From: Acidobacteriaceae bacterium UBA1307
GTDB lineage: Bacteria > Acidobacteriota > Terriglobia > Terriglobales > Acidobacteriaceae
Direction of reading: 5' to 3'
Length of the DNA stretch: 61,773 bases
Assembly (NCBI GenBank): GCA_002307235.1
Contig: DBTV01000017.1
Span: 3,192-64,964 of the forward strand
The notes beneath the pieces were generated by a model. It saw only the letters and a program-made list of their open reading frames with translations, was not told the origin of the DNA and ran no database searches. A program made the position numbers and the translations under genes. Shown here one piece after another: positions 36,713 to 43,194 of this stretch. Numbering within the stretch: position 1 is the first letter of the stretch; the number at the start of each line of letters is the position of its first letter.

Positions 36713-37240
36713 TTATACTCGACTCTTCTTTTTGTGCTGGGCGGTGCAGGCGCGGCAGTAGCCTCCAATCTCCAGTCTTGCAGTTTGCACCTTAAATCCT
36801 TCGTGCAGCGCCACGTGCTTCTTGAGCCGCTCGAACATGCCGTCTTCGACCTCGGTGATCTTGCCGCAGCCGTAGCAGGCCAGATGAAAGTGTTCCGAGC
36901 CGGTGCGGGCTTCAAAATAATGCATCTCGCCATGCAGATGCATCAGGTCTAGCTCATCGATGAGGCCCTTTTGCTTCAGAAGCTCGAGCGTGCGGTAAAC
37001 GGTGGCCCGGTCGATATCGATCTTCTTTTGCGCTCTTTCGCACAGAGTGCGCGCATCCAGGTGTGCATCCGACTGATCGAGAATTTCAAGAAGGACACGG
37101 CGCTGACGCGTCATTCGAATTCCGGCAGAGGCCAGTTTTGCGCTGAGGCCGCCATGCACAGCTTTATCCCGGTCGACTTGTCGTGCGCTTACTTGCGAAT
37201 GAGTCGCAACTTTAGAGCCAAATTCTTCCTGCTTCCGCAT
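36713..37240 (-). CDS. fur: Fur family metalloregulator
   Basis: 175 residues from ATG 37240. The winged-helix domain (LASAGIRMTRQRRVLLEILDQSDAHLDARTL ... DIDRATVYRTLELLKQKGLID) is followed by the dimerisation/metal domain (HYFEARTGSEHFHLACYGCGKITEVED) with two CxxC pairs (CYGC, CRAC). It is an iron- or related-metal-responsive DNA-binding repressor. The first ~27 residues lie upstream of the normal Fur start. A GTG at 37159 (VHGGLSAKLAS, 148 residues) gives the usual length, and a Fur-box-like repeat overlaps the extra N-terminal codons. Fur versus PerR/Zur specificity is not settled, but the adjacent heme genes favour Fur. Confidence 0.88.
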   Translation of the reverse strand: MRKQEEFGSKVATHSQVSARQVDRDKAVHGGLSAKLASAGIRMTRQRRVLLEILDQSDAHLDARTLCERAQKKIDIDRATVYRTLELLKQKGLIDELDLMHLHGEMHYFEARTGSEHFHLACYGCGKITEVEDGMFERLKKHVALHEGFKVQTARLEIGGYCRACTAQHKKKSRV

Positions 37241-37276
37241 GATTACCACCTTATCTGCAATGAAGTTTTTCGTCAA
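37193..37276 (-). promoter_or_regulatory. Putative fur promoter with Fur-box-like inverted repeat
   Basis: On the minus strand, TTGACG (37276-37271) and GATAAG (37255-37250) are spaced 15 nt (16 to ATAAGG), a plausible promoter whose start would fall near 37242. Downstream, TTGCGA-N5-TCGCAA occupies 37193-37209. The same repeat occurs at 41118-41134. It resembles the TTGCGAATNATTCGCAA-type Fur boxes described in alphaproteobacteria, so autoregulation is likely. Confidence 0.6.
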
Positions 37277-37679
37277 TGGTCGTTTTCACAAAACGGTCTT
37301 GACAGAGTTTGTTTCTCGTGGTGAGATGAAAGTAACAAGGACTGTTTCAGTCCGGGTTTGATGGCTTTTTCGGAGTCTTTTGGCGAAGCGCCGGAATAGC
37401 ACACAGGAGATCGACGAGCTGGGCTGTACGTGGCCTGCACGGGCTGCGCTTCTTCCCTTCGCGTCGCAATGACTGCATGAACCGACTACGCACTGTTCCC
37501 GCCGCGCCTTGCGCTGGACAGGAAGCAGACATTTTTCATCATTCTCGCTTGCATGTTTCGCGCTCGGGCCTGAGCTCGACGTGTGTGCAAGACGATCTTG
37601 ATGGGTCAGCACGTGTGACCTGCGCGCATGAATGTTGCGCAGTGGCGTGGTGCGTACTTGCGGAAGAGAGGAAATCGAA
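37241..37679 (+). other. 439-bp region between fur and the CCPCG gene: leader with a candidate promoter
   Basis: No gene is seen. A consensus -35 TTGACA (37299-37304) is followed after 17 nt by a weak -10 TGAGAT (37322-37327), which would drive rightward transcription toward the gene at 37680. The motif copy at 37374 lies in that leader. Near the gene, GGTCA-N7-TGACC (37604-37620) around a CACGTG core is a further inverted repeat that could be an operator. Confidence 0.5.
37374..37430 (+). repeat. 57-nt conserved motif, copy B (leader of the CCPCG gene)
   Basis: It contains AGTCTTTTGGCGAAGCGCC, GGAGATCGAC and GGGCTGTACG in the same order and spacing as copies A and C. It lies about 40 nt downstream of a candidate promoter (37299-37327) and 250 nt before the small gene, in sense orientation. 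No open reading frame is conserved among the three copies on this strand. Confidence 0.7.
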
Positions 37680-37925
37680 ATGAAGGACGAAAAAGTTGTT
37701 CTAGCCGACCGGCAAGGATTGGGAAAGATCTTTTGCTGCCCGTGCGGCGCGATTCATGTCAACGTTGGGCCGGTGACGATTAACCTGGAGCCGCAGGCCT
37801 TTGCGCAACTCACTGCGCTGATGAACACCGCTCTGATGCATCGGGCTTATCAGGAGCGTGCCGAGGCCAGCAAAAGCGCGGCCAAGGTTGCCCCTGCCAG
37901 TAATGATGCACTCTATGTGAACTAA
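37680..37925 (+). CDS. Small cysteine-containing protein (CCPCG motif), unknown function
   Basis: 81 residues from ATG 37680, preceded by GAGAGGA at good spacing; codon use resembles the surrounding genes. The core is GKIFCCPCGAIHVNVGPVTINLEPQAFAQLTALMNTAL: three cysteines at 19, 20 and 22, then alternating hydrophobics and a helix. The C-terminus is Ala/Lys-rich and probably disordered. The Cys-rich knuckle followed by IHxNxGPVTxxL looks like a small metal- or heme-binding module, but I do not recognise a named family. Its position between fur and the heme receptor suggests a role in iron or heme handling; this is inference. Confidence 0.7.
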   Translation: MKDEKVVLADRQGLGKIFCCPCGAIHVNVGPVTINLEPQAFAQLTALMNTALMHRAYQERAEASKSAAKVAPASNDALYVN

Positions 37926-38421
37926 AAAAACTGAGCGATGCCCAGAAGACTTTGAGGAGTTGCGATGATACGGAAGCAAACATACTGTTCAATACACAAT
38001 GCCCGCACAGGCACTGCTGCCTGATCGTCGTATTGCCAATTGGGTCATTGAGTCTGCCAATGCGGCCATGCAGGGCAATCGTGCTTCGGCATCTCTCCCC
38101 TAAATTTTTCACTCTTCGTAATGCCTACGCTGCTCCACTTTCTCCATACCCTGGTCTGCAGACCAGGGTATTTTTTTGCGCGTACGCGGATGAGAAAGAG
38201 CGAGTGTTGTCGTGTGTAAAAGCGTGAAAGCTTCTTTGCGGAAAACCTGTCGATACTCGCCCTGCGCTGCTTTTCTTCCTGCTCGCCGCAGCATTGCGAC
38301 TTGTTTTGCAGTGTATGGACAGGAGCAGTAGGACATTTTTGTGGGGAGTGGAAGTCGTACGGATACACAAAAGCCGGAGGCGCAACGCGCGTCTCCGGCC
38401 TTCGTGATCAATGCCTATAGC
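37926..38421. other. 496-bp region between the CCPCG gene and the heme receptor
   Basis: It contains a strong terminator at 38146-38177 and otherwise no supported gene. Two tiny open frames were considered: 37964-38023 (19 codons, GAGGAG upstream) and 37999-38103 (34 codons, no ribosome site). Neither has supporting evidence. The right 50 bp carry a GCCGGAGgcgcaacgcgcgTCTCCGGC hairpin (38374-38399), the likely terminator of the leftward receptor gene. Confidence 0.5.
38146..38177 (+). terminator. Intrinsic terminator built on a 26-bp perfect palindrome
   Basis: Arms 38146-38158 and 38159-38171 are exactly complementary (ATACCCTGGTCTG / CAGACCAGGGTAT), immediately followed by a T-run to 38177. 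It is suited to end rightward transcription from the CCPCG gene before it meets the convergent receptor gene. Confidence 0.85.
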
Positions 38422-40941
38422 TTAGAAGCGATAGGTTGCATTCAGGCGGAAGGTGCGGCCCGGCGCAGCTTGTACGGCCACCGAGACCGGATCAATGTAA
38501 TAGCGATCCGTAAGATTCTCGCCGTTGGCACCGACCTCAAGATTGCGGGTTGGTTTGTAACTCAGCGAACTATTGAGCACGATGCTGTTCGGCCATGCCG
38601 CCGGTGCAATGTAGCTGGGAGTGAAACCGCTCATTCCGGCACGACGTGCCCAATAGTTGGCCGTGAGCGAACCGGTCAGCTTCTGGTCGAGCAAGTGTGT
38701 GCCGATGGTGCCGCTGCCCGAGTATGAAGGCGGAATGTAGGTGCCGCCGTAGTAGTCGGTGCTCAACGCCGAGCCCGAGCAGGCAGCGCCGACTGCGCAG
38801 TAGTTGATGTGCATGTACTTGGTGTAGGATCCCTGTGCGAACAGATAGGGAAGCGTATAGTCGCCCTGTAACTCGATGCCACGATATTCGGCTCGATCGA
38901 GATTCTGCCAAAGGTAGTAGGTGTAGCCCGTTGGCCTGTTACGCACAATGTAGTTGCCGTAGCGATTGTTGAAGTAGGCGAACTTGAAGTGTGCACTATC
39001 GCGCTCGTCGAACAGATGGGCGCGGCTGAGGTTGAGGCCAAACTCGATGTTGTCGGTGGTCTCAGGTTTCAGGCTGGCATTGGGCATGAGCAGCGTCGTG
39101 AACTGCCAGTAGGCCTCGCGGATCGACGGTGGCCGCCAGCCGCGCGCGTAGTTGACAAACAGTTGCGTGCCCTTGACCGGTGCGACCGTGAGGCCCGCCG
39201 AGCCATTGATGCGACCGCGATCCTGATTGGCGATTGAGTCGTAGTAGCCATGCCCGTTGCCATGATAACGGTCGTAGCGCAGGTCGCCATGCAGCGCGAT
39301 CCTGGAGTTGAGATGATCGACTGCCTGCACGTAAACGCTGCCGAGGATGCGCTTGCCCTCAGGGTCGCCGAGCGGATAGGTGGTGCCGCGGCTGGTGACC
39401 AATTTCGTTGTGCCGTTGGCATTTTCCTGAGAGAAGGAGAGACCATACTTGAAGTCGAGCTGTCCAAAGCGTGCCACTGGCAGCGAGGAACTATTGAAGA
39501 GCTCTGAACCAAAGCTCGTGGTTGGGAATCCTGCGTTGTATTCGGAACCGGTCCACTGCGCTTGCAGGCCGTGTTTGGTGCGGATGTGCGAACCCCACAG
39601 GTTGGCATGCAGGTTCAGCCACGGGTTGTTTTCAGGATGCAGAATGTAGCGGATTGATGCGGTGTGAGTCTGCGTGTTCGCCAACGTACCCTGTGCGTAG
39701 GTCAACAGAGTCGGGTAGAGAAGAATGTATTCGTTCAACTCACCGTGGCTGTCGTAGTAGTGGGTATAACCGAGTTCGAGCGAATGGCTCGCTGCCAGTG
39801 TTGGCTTGATCTTGATCGTCTCGGAGGTCGAGTTCTGTGAACTGTTCAAGACCTCCTGACTCTTGGCGATCGTCGAATAGGCTGTGGTTTTGCCGTTGAA
39901 TTGACTGCCGGAGACGTAGTTGCCCGTCTTGCGGCGCGCGATGCCGATCATGACGCTGGCAGGATCGAAGAGCGCTCCGGCGGCGATGCTGTAGTGATAG
40001 GCATCTCCATTGATGCCCGAGTTTTCGCGGCGCAGCGTTGTTGAGCCGACGACAGGCGTGTTGGTGTTGCTGCCCAGCGATCCCTTGACGATGAATCCGT
40101 ACTTCTTTCCATCGGGCACGATGTCGGTCGCGTCGAGAGTGCGCATGTTGACGACGCCGCCCATCGATGCTGAGCCGAACTGTCCGCCGTCGGGGCCCTT
40201 GGTGATGTCAATACCGCTGATGAAGTCCTGATCGACATAAACGCTGCTGGTTGAGCCACGATAGCCGATATACTGCGAGCTGTTTTGCTGCGTGCCGTCG
40301 ACCAGGATGTTGACCCGATCCATGCCCTGCAGGCCGCGAATGTTGATGTCGAGACCGCTGGCATTGTGGCTTCCGGCAGCGAGCACACCGGCTGTTTCGC
40401 GAAAGATCTCGCCAACGGCCGACTGCGAGGCGCGGTCGATCTGTTCACGCGAAACATGATTGCTTGATCCGGGTGTGGTGTAAGGGTGATCCGCCATGGT
40501 CCGATTCAGCGCGCGATTGCCCGCTGCGCTGGCATCGCCCCACAGATTCTGCACGCCCTCGCCTTCAACACGCAGCGTGCCAAGCTGCGTGACGCCAGCC
40601 TGCGCAATCTGCTGCGGCACGGCAGAGATTACGACGGTGTGTGCATCGACAAAGCGATAACCGAGACCAGAGCCGACGAGAAGTTGCCTCAGCGCCTCCG
40701 CATCCGTCAGCGTGCCATGCAGGGACTTCGCGTTCGTGCCAGCCGGAATTGCCGCTTCGATGCGAAGATGAATTCCGGTTGTACTGGCATAGGCGGCAAG
40801 GGCCTTGTCGAGCGTTTGCGCGGCAAGATGAAATGTACCTGAATGCATCCCCGCCTGTGCCGCTGCACTGGCCATTGCCAGCACGAGCAGTGCGCATGGC
40901 AACAGTTTTGGAATACCGGCAGTGAACTTTTTCGTAAGCAT
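38422..40941 (-). CDS. STN-domain TonB-dependent receptor, heme/hemoprotein type
   Basis: 839 residues from ATG 40941 (GAAGGGA 5 nt upstream). The signal peptide ends near AAAQAG. Next is an STN signalling domain (FHLAAQTLDKALAAYASTTGIHLRIE ... LTDAEALRQLLVGSGLGYRF), as in FecA/HasR. The plug follows (REQIDRASQSAVGEIFRETAGVL ... INIRGLQGMDRVNILVDGTQQ), then the barrel. Heme-receptor FRAP/NPNL-like elements are seen as GWRPPSIREAY and MPNASLKPETTDNIEFG. The C-terminus LNATYRF is typical. It should bind heme or a hemoprotein at the cell surface and, through STN, signal to a sigma factor; the divergent ECF sigma gene fits. Confidence 0.9.
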   Translation of the reverse strand: MLTKKFTAGIPKLLPCALLVLAMASAAAQAGMHSGTFHLAAQTLDKALAAYASTTGIHLRIEAAIPAGTNAKSLHGTLTDAEALRQLLVGSGLGYRFVDAHTVVISAVPQQIAQAGVTQLGTLRVEGEGVQNLWGDASAAGNRALNRTMADHPYTTPGSSNHVSREQIDRASQSAVGEIFRETAGVLAAGSHNASGLDINIRGLQGMDRVNILVDGTQQNSSQYIGYRGSTSSVYVDQDFISGIDITKGPDGGQFGSASMGGVVNMRTLDATDIVPDGKKYGFIVKGSLGSNTNTPVVGSTTLRRENSGINGDAYHYSIAAGALFDPASVMIGIARRKTGNYVSGSQFNGKTTAYSTIAKSQEVLNSSQNSTSETIKIKPTLAASHSLELGYTHYYDSHGELNEYILLYPTLLTYAQGTLANTQTHTASIRYILHPENNPWLNLHANLWGSHIRTKHGLQAQWTGSEYNAGFPTTSFGSELFNSSSLPVARFGQLDFKYGLSFSQENANGTTKLVTSRGTTYPLGDPEGKRILGSVYVQAVDHLNSRIALHGDLRYDRYHGNGHGYYDSIANQDRGRINGSAGLTVAPVKGTQLFVNYARGWRPPSIREAYWQFTTLLMPNASLKPETTDNIEFGLNLSRAHLFDERDSAHFKFAYFNNRYGNYIVRNRPTGYTYYLWQNLDRAEYRGIELQGDYTLPYLFAQGSYTKYMHINYCAVGAACSGSALSTDYYGGTYIPPSYSGSGTIGTHLLDQKLTGSLTANYWARRAGMSGFTPSYIAPAAWPNSIVLNSSLSYKPTRNLEVGANGENLTDRYYIDPVSVAVQAAPGRTFRLNATYRF

Positions 40942-41076
40942 ATCGTTCCCTTCTTCCATTCATTGGAGGAGCGCCTCTCTGAGCACATCTCTCGTTAAAC
41001 GAAGAGCCCGCATTGGCTGATCTGTCAGGGAATAGGGGCAATGTTTTTGCTGCAGGCAATGAATTTCACGCAGGGC

Positions 41077-41134
41077 TTTACAGAAAGATAGATACGGACT
41101 ATATTGGTCGTAGTTAATTGCGATCAAGTCGCAA
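41077..41134 (+). promoter_or_regulatory. Sigma-gene promoter with Fur-box-like operator
   Basis: TTTACA (41077-41082), 17 nt, TATATT (41100-41105) is a strong housekeeping-type promoter. The inverted repeat TTGCGATCAAGTCGCAA (41118-41134) starts 12 bp after the -10, over the expected transcription start and first transcribed bases. The same TTGCGA-N5-TCGCAA pattern is at the 5' end of fur, so repression by iron-loaded Fur is the simplest reading. Confidence 0.65.
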
Positions 41135-41175
41135 CTGGAGTCGCAAGAGATTCTACTGGAACGAGAACGTTCTGC

Positions 41176-41232
41176 AGTCTTTTGGCGAAGCGCGGAGTGC
41201 TCTCGGGAGATCGATCAACCAAAGGCTGTGCG
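41176..41232 (+). repeat. 57-nt conserved motif, copy C (leader of the ECF sigma gene)
   Basis: AGTCTTTTGGCGAAGCGC, GGGAGATCGATCAACC and AAAGGCTGTGCG match copies A and B in order and spacing. It lies in the 5' untranslated leader, 44 nt upstream of the sigma start codon and downstream of the promoter/operator. It could be a structured RNA element, a binding site or a short dispersed repeat. Confidence 0.7.
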
Positions 41233-41276
41233 CGCCCATTCATCGGTTCGCGCATGAGCCGTACGGGTGCGCATGC

Positions 41277-41786
41277 ATGTCGACGTATGGAATTGACCGC
41301 CTTGTAGAGCAGTACTACGATTCGCTCCAGTGTTTTGTCTGCCGTCACGTACGATCTCGCACCGAGGCCGAGGATATTGTGCAGGAGATTTGGGCTCGCT
41401 CGCTTCCGGCGTTACGCTCCGATGCGGTGGAAAACATTCGCGCATACCTGTACTGTGTGGCGCGTCATCTGATTCACGATCATTATCACAAAAAATCATC
41501 GGCACTGCTCGGCAACACCATTGACCCGGCAACGGCGCTTTTTGACCAGCGCATCGATCCGGAGCGTGCGGTGATTGCGCATGAACAAAAATGCCGTCTT
41601 CATCGTGCCATCGAGTGCTTGCCCGTGCGACAGAAGACGGTGTTTCTGTTGCAGGCCAACGAGGGGCTTTCGTGCGCGCAGATTGGCAGGCTGCTTGGCA
41701 TTTCACGACAGACCGCGCACGAACACATCACGCACGCAGTGCGCACCGTGCATGGGCGGATGGTGGAAGACAACGCTGCCGCATAG
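41277..41786 (+). CDS. ECF RNA polymerase sigma factor, FecI-like
   Basis: 169 residues from ATG 41277 (YGIDRLVEQYYDSLQCFVCRHVRSRTEAEDIVQEIW), the normal length for iron-type ECF sigmas; the open frame extends further upstream through the leader, but homology starts here. Region 2 (DIVQEIWARSL) and region 4 with its helix-turn-helix (LPVRQKTVFLLQANEGLSCAQIGRLLGISRQTAHEHI) are clear. It directs RNA polymerase to receptor promoters after a surface signal. No FecR anti-sigma gene follows. A TonB-like gene does, 42 bp downstream. Confidence 0.88.
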   Translation: MSTYGIDRLVEQYYDSLQCFVCRHVRSRTEAEDIVQEIWARSLPALRSDAVENIRAYLYCVARHLIHDHYHKKSSALLGNTIDPATALFDQRIDPERAVIAHEQKCRLHRAIECLPVRQKTVFLLQANEGLSCAQIGRLLGISRQTAHEHITHAVRTVHGRMVEDNAAA

Positions 41787-41828
41787 TGTGCGCGGGGGCC
41801 ACGTTCACAAGAGAGGATTGCAACGCTG

Positions 41829-42701
41829 ATGGCGGTGATGTCGGAGTCGAGTTGGAAGCTGGCTGCACGGGTGCACGAGAAGATGACGCTTCGTTCCGCA
41901 CAGGCCGAAGCCTTCCCCACGCCGCGCGGATGCCCGATGTTGCAATCGCTTGATGGGCAGATCAAGCAACGTCGCCGGCCCTTCTACATGATGGCGGCTT
42001 TGCTGCATGGGGTGATTCTTGTGCCGGTGTGCCTGCAGATTCATCGCAGCGCTCCGATGCTTGCTGAAGATGTTTTGTCGATGCACGCGATTTCCATGAT
42101 CTGCCCGGCGGTCGACCGGCAGCCCCGCGCTCCGCAAACGGCGCGGGTTGCGACTCCTTCCTCGCAGACGACCGCCGAGCAGCCTGTTCCGCAGGCTGCT
42201 GTTTCTTCGCCCACGCGCATTGCGCGTTCAACAACCATGGAGGCTCCTTCAGACGAGGTTTTGGCCAACATTGCCTGGACAGGCGAGACACTCGCTCCGC
42301 TGCTCTCGGCTACTCGTTTTGCTGCACATGGAGCCACGGTTTCCCTCGCTTCTGCCGATGTCGCCGACCGCTCCACATTACCGGAGAGAGAGGCGAAGGG
42401 ATCAGCGCCGAGCGGCAGTCATCGTTGGGAGGTGCTGTTGATGAACCGCATTGCGCAGTTTCGTCGCTACCCCGAGTCTGCGCGACGGCAGCATGAACAG
42501 GGCGTGGTTTACCTCTGGTTTCGCATGGATCGTACCGGTCGCGTGTTGGCCGCGCGTATCGATAAAAGCTCGGGCTCTAGCGCACTCGATCAGGAGGCAC
42601 TGGCTACGCTCAATCGCGCGCAGCCACTGCCGAGCGCGCCACCGGACAGACCCGCAGTCTTCGAACTCGAGTTGCCCATCGAATTTCATCTTGTCCGCTG
42701 A
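41829..42701 (+). CDS. TonB-like energy transducer
   Basis: 290 residues. One transmembrane helix (FYMMAALLHGVILVPVCLQI, near 52-71) has its N-side in the cytoplasm and is followed by a Pro/Ala-rich periplasmic spacer (~85-190). The C-terminal TonB domain (PF03544) reads NRIAQFRRYPESARRQHEQGVVYLWFRMDRTGRVLAARIDKSSGSSALDQEALATLNRAQPLP. It transmits proton-motive force to the receptor. The cytoplasmic N-terminal ~50 residues are longer than in E. coli TonB. It lies in one operon with the sigma gene and ends 1 bp from the convergent hutX; exbB/exbD are not in the window. Confidence 0.87.
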   Translation: MAVMSESSWKLAARVHEKMTLRSAQAEAFPTPRGCPMLQSLDGQIKQRRRPFYMMAALLHGVILVPVCLQIHRSAPMLAEDVLSMHAISMICPAVDRQPRAPQTARVATPSSQTTAEQPVPQAAVSSPTRIARSTTMEAPSDEVLANIAWTGETLAPLLSATRFAAHGATVSLASADVADRSTLPEREAKGSAPSGSHRWEVLLMNRIAQFRRYPESARRQHEQGVVYLWFRMDRTGRVLAARIDKSSGSSALDQEALATLNRAQPLPSAPPDRPAVFELELPIEFHLVR

Positions 42702-42702
42702 T

Positions 42703-43194
42703 TTACTGCCTGAGTGTCTCGGGCAGGGTACGGAACAGGGTCAACTGGTGGGCGAGCAGAGCGCGTTGTTTATCGCGACCGAGGAAGATCTTCAACATGG
42801 CCTCGCCTTTCAGATTGAGAAAGATCACGACAGCAGTGTCGAGCCCCATGAACTTGCGCTCGACAAAGGCGATGGCCGCGCAGGCCCTAGCCTTGATGTG
42901 GCCGCTTAGTCCATCATGTGATTGCAGGTTGAAGTAGCCACGCTGATGTGCGCCGTTCGGAATCGCGCCCGCATACTCGAAGATCACATCGCCCGTGCTG
43001 ACGACGAGTGTCAACTTGCCCCAATTTGAGAGCTGTTCCCAAACCTTGTTGAAGTGCGTCCCCTCAATCACCGTGCAACCCGGCGTATGACGCACGACTT
43101 CAAGCAACGAGGTTTGATATTGGGCTGCAATCTCTTCGAGCGTGCCGCCGGGATTCTGTTTCAGATATTCAGCCAAAGTGTACGAGCGATCCAT
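42703..43194 (-). CDS. hutX: Heme-utilisation cytosolic carrier HutX/HuvX
   Basis: 163 residues. The ChuX/HutX family (PF06228) is recognised by the N-terminal helix-turn segment LAEYLKQNPGGTLEEIAAQYQTSLLEVVRHTP, VWEQLSNWGKLTLVVSTGDVIFEYAGAIPNGAHQRGYFNLQSHDGLSGHI, and VERKFMGLDTAVVIFLNLKGEAMLKIFLGRD. It binds heme in the cytoplasm and hands it to storage or degradation. Its start overlaps the end of hutW by 26 bp, so the genes are co-transcribed. Confidence 0.92.
   Translation of the reverse strand: MDRSYTLAEYLKQNPGGTLEEIAAQYQTSLLEVVRHTPGCTVIEGTHFNKVWEQLSNWGKLTLVVSTGDVIFEYAGAIPNGAHQRGYFNLQSHDGLSGHIKARACAAIAFVERKFMGLDTAVVIFLNLKGEAMLKIFLGRDKQRALLAHQLTLFRTLPETLRQ

Larger units (their letters stand above)
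40942..41276. other. 335-bp divergent control region between heme receptor and ECF sigma factor
   Basis: It holds the receptor ribosome site (GAAGGGA near 40950), the rightward promoter and operator at 41077-41134, and the 57-nt motif copy C at 41176-41232, leaving a ~165-nt leader before the sigma gene. A leftward promoter for the receptor is not obvious by eye, as expected if it is read by the ECF sigma factor itself. Confidence 0.6.

Noticed and set aside
37964..38103. Two very short open frames after the CCPCG gene
   Set aside because: One has a GAGGAG site but only 19 codons, and the other has no ribosome site. There is no repeat, motif or conservation to support them.
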